A DNA stretch of 64,000 nt from Bicyclus anynana (lineage: Eukaryota; Arthropoda; Insecta; Lepidoptera; Nymphalidae), in assembly GCF_947172395.1 (NCBI RefSeq), contig NC_069108.1, positions 8,009,068 to 8,073,067 of the forward strand. The letters are read 5' to 3'. Position numbers and translations under genes: made by a program. Under the pieces are notes generated by a model. That model did not search any database. It saw nothing but the letters and a program-made list of their open reading frames with translations, and was not told the DNA's origin. This document shows, in pieces, positions 21,601 to 34,259 of the stretch (position 1 is the first letter of the stretch; every line of letters starts with the position of its first letter).

Positions 21601-23660
21601 CTCAAAAGTGAGGGTAGTTGGTAAAATATTTGGGAGGTCGCAGTCGACCGGTCGGGGCTAAGTGAAATATTACGTTTGCCATAGCGCTATATGCCATCAT
21701 TCGCTGCGACACACTTCCGTCACTGAAAGTTGTGACATCAGTTTCTGACACTTCCAAAAAGTGTCAAATTTGACATCACATTCGCGAGAAATTACTTTTT
21801 TTTGACATACTTTTTTTAGTAGAATTGTTAACAAATACAAAATATATTATCGATATTCAGACAATAAGATATCAGATAATTATGTCAGTTCACTGATAGA
21901 TGTTAGTGAAGTGACACGCAATATTACGAATCAAATAACCGATGTCGATGTTTGTATAATTGAAATACTTTAAAGAAACTTGAAAATGAGAACTAATTGA
22001 GTGCTTGAATGTTACTTTTATTACATGAAATGAAAAAAAATATGTCAAAAAACGATTCCCGCATGAAAACGATAACGATAAAAGATTTATTTTATGTCAC
22101 AGAGAACGAGGGCCCTGTATTGTTAAACAGAAAACAAATAAAAAATAAAATGCAATAACTGTGGTAAAGAGCAAGTAATGCTAGAAATTTCATCCCAGTG
22201 CCCAAGGTATGAGACTCGACACCTATCGTATCGACTATCGAAACTATAAAAACATCATAGTAAAAATAGACCTAATGATTTTAGTTTTAAAGCTGAAAGT
22301 AAAATAAACTCAAAAAAGGATTTCTCAACTTTAAAACAATACGCATTAGGCATAAATTATTCTGACGTCGTACAGTTATCGACAGTCGATACCAATCTAC
22401 CAAGGTGTACAATCCCAAGCCGTGGTTGCAGCAATAGTCTGGCAAGATTACGCAAACTACAAAAAGAGTCGAAACGACCTCCTTCTGCGAACTAGTGCAG
22501 TTCTGTAGTTGTTGTTCGCACCCAGAGGCCGATGGTTAACCGTATAGCATACGTAATCCAAAGCCAGGAGAGTACAGTATGTACATAAACAAAATTTAAT
22601 GAGCTCAAGTGTTGCATGCTGTACAACCTAATTCTGACGCCATTTTGGAAACCCTCAAAATTACACTTGCGGCACTTTTGACGTACAATGACATCATAAT
22701 GACAGCTTTAAAATGGTGCACGACAGATGGCGCTGACAGGTAAGAGTGTGACAGCACAGGTGTGGCTTTTGTATTAGAAAGACAGAACAGTGAATAGAGA
22801 AAAGAACAAAATGTTGTTAATCTTTGCAATTTTATCTAACAACTAGTTACAAAGACGTTTACAGTGTTTTGTAGTTAATTTTATCACTATAAGCTGATAA
22901 GAATGTCATCTAATGCCGCAAGAGTAAATAAAAACGAAAAAAAAAACATGGCGCCGGAGCTGGGTAAAGTTCGTTAAAAGGTAGTGTATATTTTGAAATT
23001 ATAAAAATAAAATGAAAAAATCAGAGTCGTTTCCGAAGTGTTACATGAATAAAACATCGACAACTTAATGGCTTTGGCCAACCCTAAACGTTTCGAACGT
23101 GATCACGCATTCGACCAATCGTATAACAATATTTTACGACGGCGTTTCCTGATTGGTTAGAAAAATATTACAAGATAATATGTTCTAAAAGTATATTTGA
23201 TTGGTAGTACAGATTCAGCAATTGAAAGAGAAATATTATTACCACGATTTTCTTCCTTGAATTGTTCCGATATTTTATTTTTAGCACAAAGCTTCTGAAA
23301 AATCCGTCCAGTAATTCTTGACTTATAAACAGTGTATTTAACACGATTTTTTTTTTTTGTAAATTTTATTGGTCGCGACAAAAATGTGTGACCGGTCAAA
23401 CGGTTGGTCGTGAAACGTTCAAGGTGGGCCGGTAAGTACCTAAATGTCACCAAGCATTGTGCTGAGTACTATGTATTACATAAGGTAGTTACAATTAAAA
23501 GTAAAAAATTATTGTAAATGCACACGCCACTATTATATGCAGTCTACCTCCACCACTAAACCACACTGCGCGACAGCCGCCTGTTAAAACAATCCATTAT
23601 GCCTGGCTTGAGATAAAGTTATTTACCTTGCGCGCACGGAACATTGTTATACGCGTAAAA
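18669..23660. other. Intron 8-9 (part): mostly unique or old AT-rich DNA
   Basis: No exon supported. Visible items are a CAGACAGACAGACAGACAAG tract at about 20515-20535 with a repeat ending GCGTCGAGGGTTAAAAAAGT, and a GC-richer patch at 21230-21400 (CCGGCTGTCCACTAGAGC on the minus strand) that looks like an interspersed repeat. Confidence 0.5.
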
Positions 23661-23664
23661 TTAA

Positions 23665-23760
23665 CAACGCACCGACCAAGCACGGTGCACCAACCAAGCA
23701 CGGTGCACCGACCAAGCACGGTGCACCAACCAAGCACGGTGCACCGACCAAGCACGCCAC
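23665..23760 (+). repeat. 18-bp minisatellite
   Basis: CACCGACCAAGCACGGTG and CACCAACCAAGCACGGTG alternate for about five units. Each unit is partly palindromic (CACCG...CGGTG). Confidence 0.93.
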
Positions 23761-24414
23761 CGGGCTTGTCATTCAAATGGCTTTATCGTGTGTTAAATGA
23801 TATAATCTTGAACGTAGGTACTAAAAGTATGTATTGTTAAGTGAGTTTATTATTCAACTAAAACCTATATGCACGAAAAATAATATGCATTTTAAATAAT
23901 AAATATCTTACTGATAACTTAAGCGACAATGTTGACAGTCTTAGAACAAATAAAAGGTACAAAGTTAATATATCAGTGGTACTAGTCAAAATGACAAATT
24001 GTTTCTTTCTTTTGTTATTATGAATGTTTCGGCTGCCATTGTTAGCGTACCTAATATATAAATAAATAAACAAGCCAGTTATTATCAGACATACGAACTA
24101 AAATTTAGATTGAAATTAAACTACCACACAAAACGAACGTCATATTAGGTATGTAAAAGTGCGATGTATATTTACCGAGAGACATCAATAGCCTCGAATA
24201 TCATTGCCAAATACATTTTTTAAATATTAACTGAAGTCTATGTATCTACAGCAAAGTGCACTGGCTAAACTTGCTTATTAATTATTAATTAATTATTTTA
24301 TTAAAGAGCCAAAAATAAAAGTACCGATAATGATGATAATAAAAGACTTTTTTTAAAGTACACATTTGAATAGCAATACTATGCTGATTTGAAACTTTAA
24401 AACTCCATACTTCA

Positions 24415-24740
24415 CGGCACCGACCAAGCTCGCTTATTGCCAGTAATGAATATACCTAAGACACATGACATAAAGCACAAATTTGTATAACACACACTCC
24501 ATAATATTTAGATTAGCAAAATGGTAGAACGAACCAAGCACGATTTTGTGCCATTGAAAAAATGTACCTAAAACACAAGTCATAAAGCACAAATTTGTAT
24601 GACACACGAACTCTAATATTCTTTCTGGCAAAGTGGTAATAGCACGAACCAAGCACGTTGTCCCATTGTGTCATTGATAAATGTACCTAAACACACACGC
24701 CACAAAGCATACATTTGAATGACACGCAGTGCTCGTCGGT
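24415..24740 (+). repeat. Diverged tandem repeat, about 115 bp, three units
   Basis: GAACCAAGCACG or CGACCAAGCTCG, then TGTACCTAAAACACA, then CATAAAGCACAAATTTGTAT recur at about 24421, 24533 and 24646. The ACCAAGCACG core is the same as in the minisatellite at 23665. Confidence 0.8.
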
Positions 24741-25254
24741 TGTAAAGCGCATAACACAGTTCCATAGCGCGGGCCACAGTCACATGAGCCAAGCTTGTAT
24801 CAAAAAGTTCACTAACATAACATGTGCTTAAGAGTAGCGGTCGTGTCTCTGGCAGCTCACTGTAGTTCTAGAAAGTATTCATAATGCGAACCATAGAGTT
24901 ATCGTGAATAGAAACGCAATCAGTGGACGAATGTAATAAAAAGGTGGTCTAAAAAGTGGAAGACCCTTTGTCGAATCTACAAGGAGTTTTGCTTAATTAA
25001 AGAGTAAGAATAGTCATGTAAAAACACGATTAATATACTATTAAAAAAAACTAAGAACACTTTGTAGCTTTAGAATCAAAGCATACATTTTCACGATGAG
25101 ACCAAATCAATCTATTTTGTATAAAAATGGATTTCTTTTATGTTTTTTCCTATTTTTCGTTCAGTAATAATATGTGGAGGGAGAGATAGAACGATTATGA
25201 GGTCAACAGAAAATTGAAATAAGGAACAAAAATATATTTACAAAATCGAAATTG

Positions 25255-25326
25255 GGTAGTTTTTTGCATAATAATGTTTTATAAGGAGGTATTTTTTGCA
25301 TAATAATGTTTTATAAGGAGGTATTT
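25255..25326 (+). repeat. 34-bp direct duplication
   Basis: TTTTTTGCATAATAATGTTT and TATAAGGAGGTATT occur twice in a row. Confidence 0.9.
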
Positions 25327-25369
25327 AGATAGGTAGGTCAACTAGAAACTAGTTTAGTTACGATATCAT

Positions 25370-25721
25370 TTTTTTTTTTTTTATTACTTACAAGTTAGCC
25401 CTTGACTACAATCTCACCTGATGGTAAGTGATGATGCAGTCTAAGATGGAAGCGGACTAACTTGTTAGGAGGAGGATGAAAATCCACACCCCTTTCGGTT
25501 TCTACACGGCATCGTACCGGAACGCTAAATCGCTTGGCGGTACGTCTTTGCCGGTAGGGTGGTAACCAGCCACGGCCGAAGCCTCCCACCAGCCAGACCT
25601 GGACAAATTAAGAAAATCTCAATCTGCCCAGCCGGGGATCGAACCCAGGACCTCCGTCTTGTAAATTCACCGCGCATACCACTGCGCCGCGGAGGCCGTC
25701 AAATCGCCGCAGAGGCCGTCA
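25370..25721 (-). mobile_element. tRNA-derived SINE family A, reverse, with duplicated head end
   Basis: Poly(T) at 25371, body in reverse, box B complement GGGATCGAACC, and head ending GCGCCGCGGAGGCCGTC. A second GCCGCAGAGGCCGTC follows at 25706, so the first bases of the element are duplicated. Confidence 0.85.
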
Positions 25722-26780
25722 TTTATAACAGTTTAGTCCACGTACACTAAATACGTTTCTACTCACAAAAACTCAATGATACATTTAAACTGCAGAATTG
25801 CTTAAACATATCTATCAACTAATAATATCTAGGTTGCATATTTAGTCACTATTCATAGAAATCTTAAAACAAAAGCACGGATCAATACAATACAATGGAA
25901 AAGAAAACAGTTTTTAAGCCCATGGGAAATAAAAAAAAAATCGAAACCCTATTTAAATTTTTATATTGTCATTTCTTATATTGAATGTTCAACAAATAAA
26001 ATACACTTTTGATTTTAAAAAATAAATCTACCAATATTTCGAATTGTGGAATTAGATAATAGAAATTAAATTTTAAATAAATGAATTCATAGATATTTGA
26101 GTTCGTTTAAACTTTTTCGGATTTCATATTTTCGACCAATATGCAGTTAGAGAGATTGTTGGTTCAGATCTAAAATAAATTTCAGGGTGGTTAAGTCAGG
26201 TTAGGATGGGCATTCCCTTTTGACCGTTTGTAATAACTATAGTACCAGAGAAGAGCTGGCAACACAGTCAGCAGTGACTGTACAAAATAATTATTTACAT
26301 ATTAACATTATTTTTTTAAAATTCAATATCCAGTCCTGACAGCGCTTAGCTTAAAGGGTTTTCGTTATAGTTAAAAAGAAAACTCGAGAGGTTTTTTTTA
26401 AAAAAAAAACTAAAACCTTCCTTTAACTAATAACTAGCAATTTTCACATGAAAAAAAAATCAAATGTCAAAAATAAAGTGCATTTTACTAGTTCAACATT
26501 CAAAATTGTCGCACACTTTGTGGAAACATTTAATATAAAAACGGATATGTATTGGGTTACATGGAAATATAAATATAAATAAATAATAAATGTACATTAA
26601 ATTCTAATTGTAAATCATTAGCCACAAATTCGTTAATGCCAACGCCAGTCCGTGATAGCCACATAGTGTAGGCCAGTCGATACGCCTGCCTGGAGTGAGG
26701 TCTGGAATATACACTTTATTTTTCATTATATAGTTTTATTCGAAATTGAACTTTATGTTTAAAGTATCATCATCATCAGT
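25722..26780. other. AT-rich intron stretch, nothing recognised
   Basis: No exon, element end or repeat that I can support, apart from homopolymer runs. Confidence 0.5.
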
Positions 26781-26789
26781 AACAGCCCA

Positions 26790-27017
26790 TTGCAAACATA
26801 CTTATTCGTAAGGAAGCACACCAACCTATATAAAACGTTAGAAAACACAAGAAGAGGAATCACATGTGCTACACCAAGTAACACTATTAAAACGGTTGGG
26901 CAAAATAGCCCTAATTTTAGATCGGTAATTATATACAAAAATATTCCTAAAGAAATCGTAAATGAAGAGAAACTGGCAACATTTAAAGGAAAATTAAAAA
27001 AATGGTTAATCCGATAA
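26790..27017 (+). pseudogene. Possible LINE RT C-terminal remnant
   Basis: A 75-residue frame ending in SPNFRSVIIYKNIPKEIVNE then EKLATFKGKLKKWLIR. The N-x-IP-x-E-I...FK-x-LK-x-WL pattern is common at the C-terminus of CR1-like LINE reverse transcriptases. Upstream catalytic motifs are absent. Low certainty. Confidence 0.45.
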
Positions 27018-27480
27018 GTGTTTCTATGGCATTAATGAATTCCTAAAGTAGACTTAATTCTCTCTTCGCTTTATTCTCTTGACACTGTTTTGAGAACTAA
27101 ATATGCTTAGTTAAAATAAAATTTCTAATTGAAATGTTACCAGAATTTAGTCCAGTATATTGTGTGAATAGAAATTATATTAAGCATTGGCAATGCCCTG
27201 ACAGTTACCACACTATTTATTTATTTATTTATTTTTTTGCTGAGAACACATACATTCTAATGTATTCAGCCATTTCTGGCATACAACAGTTTATATTACA
27301 AATACTATTAACAAAATATCAAAAAAAAAAATTAATTCAATAGCAGATGATTAATCAAAAAATAAAAATTAGAACAAGTAAAAAATTACAATCTGTTACT
27401 ATTAACATTAAGACTACCAGTGTTTAGTATATTAGTGCATGAATGCTATAAATAAATAAAAATAGACGACCACTGCTGTA

Positions 27481-27960
27481 TAGGCCTCTTGTATAAGACC
27501 TCCAAACACCAGTGTCTCGAGTCGCCAGCATCCAGCGGCAACCCGCTTGATGTCATCGGCCCAACTAAATCTATTCCAACGAGAACAAATACTAAACCAA
27601 AATACGAGCCGGTCATTTACCGAAGCGACGACGGAACAATCAAAGTATGTCTATCTCTTTCTTACTTTGTTTATTTGCTATCTTCCGTACGGCTCACGGT
27701 TTCAATGCCTAAGGTGAACATAGACGTCCAATGCTGGACATAGGTCTCTTATATAGACTTCCAAACACCACTGTCTCGAGTCGCAAACATCCAGCAGCTC
27801 CCTGCAACCCGCTTGATGTCATCGGCCCAACTAAATCTATTCCAACGAGAACAAATACTAAACCAAAATACGAGCCGGTCATTTACCGAAGCGACGACGG
27901 AACAAACAAAGTATGCCTATCTCCTTCTATCTTGTTTATTTGCTATCTGCCGTACGGATC
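27481..27960 (-). repeat. Two-unit direct duplication with LINE tail sequence
   Basis: 27481-27696 and 27744-27960 share CCAAACACCA, GTCTCGAGTCG, CCCGCTTGATGTCATCGGCC and TACCGAAGCGACGACGGAAC. The first part of each unit is the reverse of the LINE tail seen at 46600-46720. Confidence 0.85.
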
Positions 27961-28134
27961 ACGGCTTGAAAATTGTTACATTTACAGTTACAGACCTGTT
28001 ACAGTTTTATTATAATTATAGATTAGTGCCATGAAAGCAATTATACCCGCAGATTGTTAAGCGCTTTTTACACAACTATTGCGAAGCCAAATGGTTTTTT
28101 TGAAAATTTCCTACTTAATTTATACTACCGGGAG

Positions 28135-28430
28135 AACCGTGATAGCCCAGTGGATATGACCTCTGCCTTCGATTCCGGAGGGTGTGGGTCCGGGGCATGC
28201 ACCTCCAACTTTTCAATTGTGTGCATTTTATGAAATTAAATATCACGTGTCTCAAACGGTGAAGGAAAAACATCGTGAGCAAATCTGCAAACATCGTGAG
28301 CAAACCTGTGTGTGAAGTCATTGTAAGCGGCGTGGGGGGACTATTAGCTTAACCACATTCATTCTGTGAGGAGACTCGTGCTCAACAGTGAGCCGAATAT
28401 GGGTTGTTAGTGATGATGATGTTCAAACAA
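28135..28430 (+). mobile_element. tRNA-derived SINE family B
   Basis: Box A-like TGATAGCCCAGTGGATATGA, a box B region (GGTGTGGGTCCGGGGC, damaged), then the TCAATTGTGTGCATTTTATG and CACGTGTCTCAAACGGTGAA body and an ATGATGATG tail. Confidence 0.85.
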
Positions 28431-28849
28431 AGATTTTCTTTCTTTTAAAATACAAATATATAAATGTAAATTAGTCACTTTGAACAAAAGGTTAATATAA
28501 CAGGCGTGTCGACTTTCATACAAACACTTAAAGTTTAAATCTTATTTTTTTTTTATTTTTTGAAAAATAAAAGTTCACTAAAACAGCGGTGTTCCATAGC
28601 ATAAGTAGTAATATAATATCTAACAAAACCTATGACATAGCAGGCATTTTGAAGAGTCGACTAAGCAATACAATACAATACAAAAAACCATACACCTCTT
28701 TAAGCTGAAAATCGGGACTGGTAATACAAAAAGAGGCTGGCTCTGGCGTGAGGTTTTAAAATTCAAATTCAAAATACATTAATTTCAAGTATGCATATAT
28801 TGATTTCAAATACATGTGTAATGTTTTAATAATATTTATCAATTATTTT

Positions 28850-29200
28850 TTACTATTATTCAACTTTCTCCTCCTAAGTGGTGAAGTTAAAATTGAAATA
28901 AAAAAGTAGAATAAATATTTTAGAATTTTATTTAATTTGTTAATTTAGTTGGCCTTAGTTAACTTCGATAGATTCTTAAGTTAAAATTTTCTTATTGACA
29001 CTTATTTTGGACATTGTTAACTTAGTTGGCTTTTATTTACTTACTTGACCTTAGATGCCTAAGTTGTTTCTAAGCTTAAGTTTACTTATTGAGCCTTATT
29101 TTGAATTTTATTAACTTAGTTTGCCTTGGTTAAACTTAGTTGATCTTAATAATTTAAATTTTCTAATATGGTCTTTACTTTTTTAGTTAGTCTTACTTGT
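28850..29200. repeat. Degenerate T-rich short repeats
   Basis: Variants of TTAACTTAGTTGGCCTTAGTT recur irregularly. Probably a decayed minisatellite. Confidence 0.55.
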
Positions 29201-29609
29201 TTATTTTGTCCAAAAGTATTTGCCGCTTATAAATTTTAATATCAAATTCAGTATAAACACATCGCAGTTATATAATAAAAAGTCACGCCATAGCGCAGCC
29301 ATTTTGAGGGACAATGATCGAGTAATCCAACAAGCCACAGTTCCAGCCCAACGCACAATATTAATTACGAGTACAAAAAAATTTAACACCTTACACGCTA
29401 GATTAGAAATATCGTCACGGGGAATTCGGCATTAGAAACACATTTCGATTTTCATTTAAATTATTTTCTACAGTTGTCACTTTATGCCAGAAGATGGCGT
29501 TTATACCAATGCTTTACTAAAAACTGTTAAAATGAAGTTATATATAGTTAGAATAGAAAAATTCTATAATATTTACTTCTGGATTAAGACTATGATGACG
29601 AAACGTATG

Positions 29610-29772
29610 TATACTAATATTATAAAACTGAAGAGTTTGTTTGTTGGTTTACTTAAACGCGCTAATCTCAGGAACTACTGGTCCAATTTGAGATTTTTTT
29701 ATATAATATATTATCCCCGTATTCCTACGGGAACGGGAACCGCGCGGGTGAAACCACGCGACGTCAGCTAGT
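29610..29772 (+). mobile_element. Short Helitron-like element
   Basis: ATACTAATATTATAAAACTG start, TTAAACGCGCTAATCTCAGG middle, CGCGACGTCAGCTAGT end. Confidence 0.75.
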
Positions 29773-32158
29773 CACATTATATAAAAGCTAAGTTTCTCAG
29801 TCCATGCTCTTATTGTATGCAAGCAATTTGGCGTGTCATCATCACGTATAAAATATATGGATCTGATAGAAGTATATGACTGTCATTGGCTCTTAGTCAA
29901 TAAAGTTCTCTTAGAATTCAGCTAAGAAATCGTATTTCTAATGCCTAGTCCCTGTGACTCGTACACTATCTAGTAATTAAACTCTTACAAACACTAAATC
30001 CAGTTTACCAGGCGATAGTAAGCGTACCATTAGTCTATGGATCTTTTACAGAAGACAATTATTGTAGCGGTGCATATGTGAGTGGGTGCATTGATCTAAA
30101 ATCTCTTGCTTTATTGATAAAAACGTGTTTTTTTTTTATTTAAAATAAAAAAACAGACACGCTCTAGTAAGTTTTGAAACGGGGTTTGTGGATGGCGTCT
30201 ATTATAACTACACTGGTTGACAAAGCCGCTAATAAAAACTAATTAATCAACACCTTTACTTAAATAGACTTATGATACTCCATATTGGAAAAACGACAGT
30301 CACCGTGGTATTCGGGTGTCGCTTCCGAGGACTGGGATGGACCTTCAGCTTAGACTTAGAGAAGTACGTCATCGAGCGGTATTATATTATTTTTATATAA
30401 TATAATATTATTTAAAAAAGACCGCCATAACTACACCGTTGGGGTACTACAGTTTTCTAATGTAAATGTACGGTTTACGCGTTTTATTTTTGATTCTAAG
30501 CATTTGATTGAAATTGCGATTATAACCTCGCAGCACTATCCAAGATTAAGTCCTACAATGCGCCGCCCACAAAGGCATAGATGTCTATCAGTAATCACTC
30601 ATGTAATTTATAAACCAAAGCCCTTTAAGATCGTGTAATAGAACGCTTGGCGTGCATTTCATAGATGCAAATAACCATTGCGTACACTGAGCATTCAGTA
30701 CGAACCTGTATTGCAGAAGGGATTTTCCATTTTGTTCATTTGTATATAGTGCCTACTATAGTTAATCTTATGCAGACCAACACAACCTTAAACGGTAGAA
30801 TTAAAAGTCACGTACGGTGTTCTGTACGAATTATGAACCGTCAGTATGTGCTTGGTCTAGTATCTGAGACAGAAGTTGATTGCAGCTATCTTACTTTGCC
30901 TCGCGAGCCTTGGGGCACTCGAAGAAGACAAGTTTACATACAGGGTGTTTCAAATACCGAAAATGTATTCGTCATCCACATACCCGCAAGAATCCGCACC
31001 AAAGCGTGTGTTATTTAAATACTTTACATAAAACAATACAAAAAAAGCTATTGTTTAACAATAATAATAATAGTACATATATATAAATGAGAAAGGGTCA
31101 AAAATATGGAAAGTTCTAGAGATTCCAAATCAAGTTCACCAGTGCATGCACGCATCTATGTCGCAGTTTGTGTGCCTAGTGTGTGGTCCGCATGTCGCAT
31201 GCCGCGAGGGTCGTTACGGAGTTCGCTAGATGGCGCTACTTTAGCGTAACAACAAATGTGTACTAATATTATACAGTTGAAGAGTTTAGTTGAACGCGCT
31301 TATCTCAGAAACTAATGGTTGTAATTGATTTTTTATGGGTTAAATAAATAGTCCATTTATCAATCTACGACGTTGCATGGATGAAAAATGTGATAAAAAC
31401 GGAAGAAAATATCACTTTCATTCCAACGGAAGTTCTCGTTTTCGTTGCGTGTGATACAGATTGTGCCATAAATAATGAATCAAGATCGAGTGAAATGTTT
31501 TACTTATTTTTTTTAATGTACTTAACACAAAACAAAGTAATATTTTTTAAATAATGTTGGTTAATAGTCTTAAAATTAGCTAACAGATAGAATCTGCTAA
31601 AACAAGAAAATTTTGAGCTTAATTATTAAATAATTAATTATCAAAGAACTAAACGTTTTTTATTTATCTCAATATATTAATGAATTGCATTTTCTTATGT
31701 ACAGTGCAATTGACAATAATTTAAAAAAGTGGCCTAAATCCTGTATTAATAGTAGTGATTTTTAATAGTGTTTTGTATTATTAACATCGTTAAAAATTAA
31801 AAAAAATGACAAATAAATAAATGGGAGATTAAAAAACGATTAAAATCTATACTCAACAAGTATTACTGTAAGATTAATCGCGAGTAGCGCCATCTAGTGA
31901 ACCCAACGATTGCTCCCCATTGTGAAGTTACTAAGCGTTAACCCGTATCGCTGTTTATAAAGGTATGTGTGTTTTCTGTCAGCATCAGTATCGAATGTGT
32001 TTATCTTTTAATGTGTCAGTGTTTGTGTATTTGTAGATTATTGTGTATATTATAAATGTTTATGTGTTTTACTGTTAAAATCTCCAAATACACATGTATT
32101 TGTTTATGATGTATCATAGTTTTAATGGAAGTTATGCAATGGGACGTTTTGATGGGGA
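29773..32158. other. AT-rich intron stretch with little structure
   Basis: A partial Helitron-like copy lies at about 31260-31330. A short AT palindrome is at 30380-30412. ORFs here lack recognisable motifs. Confidence 0.5.
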
Positions 32159-32452
32159 GTGATTGTTGTACGCGCAATACCTGCACATGTACGCATGTAT
32201 GTGCGTCACGTGACAGAATGTCTGCATGTGTGTGAGGTGGTGGTCAGAGTATGTAATGCATTTGTTTATATTGTCTTGGGTGTGTGCAGCGGAAGGGAAA
32301 GAGGCCGCTTGCGGAAAGTACAATGCAAGTATGAGTGTCATGTAATGTCATTGTTTGCGTATGTGTGTGTGGTTGTAGTACGCGTGCCACGTATCTGTGT
32401 ATATATGTGTGTGTATATGTGTGTTTTGGTATTTGTATGTGTATGGCTGTAA
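32159..32452 (+). repeat. TG-rich low-complexity tract
   Basis: Irregular TGTGTG, ATGTGTG and GTATGTG runs without a fixed period. Similar in composition to the minisatellite at 33215. Confidence 0.7.
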
Positions 32453-32453
32453 T

Positions 32454-32765
32454 CTCAGACCAATTATTGTATAGGACCTGCCTCGCTAGACGTTACTTTT
32501 CTGTCAAAGTATATTATCAACGATCTAATGCGATTACTGAAACTGTCTCTATATAATCGATGTTAAATAGTTGTAATCGTGTTCGTCGGTTAAAGAGCTC
32601 CGTAAAAATACCTTTTTGTGTAATTGAATTGAGTAAAAAACGAGCACAAACTTCTAGTTTAGTATAAGATATATACCAAATCTAAGCTCGTTTTCTTCAG
32701 AAAATGACAGACAATTTTGTTCGTGACTATGAGTGCGATACAGGTCCTTCTATAATTGGTCTGAG
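32454..32765 (+). mobile_element. CTCAGACC MITE with 8-bp TSD, copy 2
   Basis: Exact flanks GCTGTAAT on both sides (about 32446 and 32766). Opposite orientation to copy 1. Confidence 0.92.
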
Positions 32766-32924
32766 GCTGTAATACGAGTGACATAATTTCTATAAATATT
32801 ATTATTATTGTTGTTATTTTTATTAATTAATTGTATTATTGTTTATTTTTTTAACTTGAAGTGACATTTATTTTAAATTATAGCTATATCATATTTATTA
32901 ATTAATGACATCCCTTTCTTAAAC

Positions 32925-33155
32925 TCAATTAATGACATACCTACTTGACTTTAACATTTTAATTATTATTGTAAACTTTCTTGATTTTGACATTTTATTA
33001 TAATTGTAAATTTTTGATAAATTTTCTTAGATTTAACCGGACTGCAGTGCTGTAAAAGATGGCTGCAGTAGTCCAAGAATTTTGTAACTGACTTAAGTAT
33101 ATATATATAATGTTTTCTGCTGTCATTGTTGACATTACAAATAAATAAATAGACA
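32925..33155 (+). mobile_element. LINE-like 3' tail, AAATAAATAAATA end
   Basis: Matches 56102-56329: CTTGATTTTGACATTTTA, AAAGATGGCTGCAGTA, AATGTTTTCTGCTGTCATTG, then AAATAAATAAATA. Confidence 0.7.
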
Positions 33156-33214
33156 CGCGTACATGTGCGCAAGTGTGTGTGTGTGTGTGTAGTATGCGTG
33201 ACACGTGTCAGTAT

Positions 33215-33980
33215 GTGTGATTGTATGGCTGTAGTCAGTATGTGTGATTGTATGGCTGTAGTCAGTGTGTGTGATTGTATGGCTGTAGTCAGTATGTGAT
33301 TGTATGGCTGTAGTCAGTATGTGATTGTATGGCTGTAGTCAGTATGTGATTGTATGGCTGTAGTCAGTATGTGATTGTATGGCTGTAGTCAGTATGTGTG
33401 ATTGTATGGCTGTAGTCAGTGTGTGTGATTGTATGGCTGTAGTCAGTGTGTGTGATTGTATGGCTGTAGTCAGTATGTGATTGTATGGCTGTAGTCAGTA
33501 TGTGTGATTGTATGCCTGTAGTCAGTATGTGTGATTGTATGGCTGTAGTCAGTGTGTGTGATTGTATGGCTGTAGTCAGTATGTGTGATTGTATGGCTGT
33601 AGTCAGTATGTGTGATTGTATGGCTGTAGTGAGTATGTGATTGTATGCCTGTAGTCAGTATGTGTGATGTGTGTGATTGTATGGCTGTAGTCAGTATCTG
33701 TGATTGTATGCCTGTAGTCAGTATGTGTGATTGTATGGCTGTAGTCAGTATGTGATTGTATGGCTGTAGTCAGTATGTGATTGTATGGCTGTAGTCAGTA
33801 TGTGATTGTATGGCTGTAGTCAGTATGTGATTGTATGGCTGTAGTCAGTATGTGTAATTGTATGGCTGTAGTCAGTGTGTGTGATTGTATGCCTGTAGTC
33901 AGTGTGTGTGATTGTATGGCTGTAGTCAGTATGTGTGGTTGTATGGCTGTAGTCAGTATGTGATTGTATGCCTGTAGTCA
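33215..33980 (+). repeat. 25/27-bp minisatellite beside exon 8
   Basis: About 29 units of TGATTGTATGGCTGTAGTCAGTATG type; length varies by the number of TG steps (25 or 27 bp). It ends about 65 bp from the exon 8 donor. Confidence 0.96.
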
Positions 33981-34049
33981 ACATATGTGTATGTGCGTGT
34001 TGGTGTGTGTTTGCGTGTGTGCGCCGCGGGGGGTCGGCGGGGGGTGTAC

Positions 34050-34124
34050 CTGGTAGCGCAGGTGGGGGTGCGGCAGCGCGGGGAGCACGGCGGGCCACAG
34101 CTCGGCGGCAGCGACGCTCGCCAC
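34050..34124 (-). CDS. RNF44: RNF38/44-family gene, exon 8 (probable)
   Basis: A 75-nt, 25-codon segment in phase 0 at both ends: VASVAAAELWPAVLPALPHP then HLRYQ. The donor is GTACAC and the acceptor GGTGCAG follows a poor pyrimidine tract, so the boundaries are less certain. The frame stays open further 5' to about 34184. Composition and phase match the neighbours, but the evidence is thinner. The intron starts next to a large minisatellite. Confidence 0.6.
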
Positions 34125-34259
34125 CTGCACCGCGACGCTACCACGCTTGTACCACGCTCCGGTACGCGCGTACCAGTACGCCACGAGCGGCGTGCGAATT
34201 GTAACGCATCGGCGCGTCTCTCAATAACTACCTACGACTATGTTGTATTTATAAAAATA

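Noticed and set aside
33215..33980. CRISPR-like regular array
   Set aside because: Units are contiguous with no unique spacers, and the genome is eukaryotic; it is a minisatellite.
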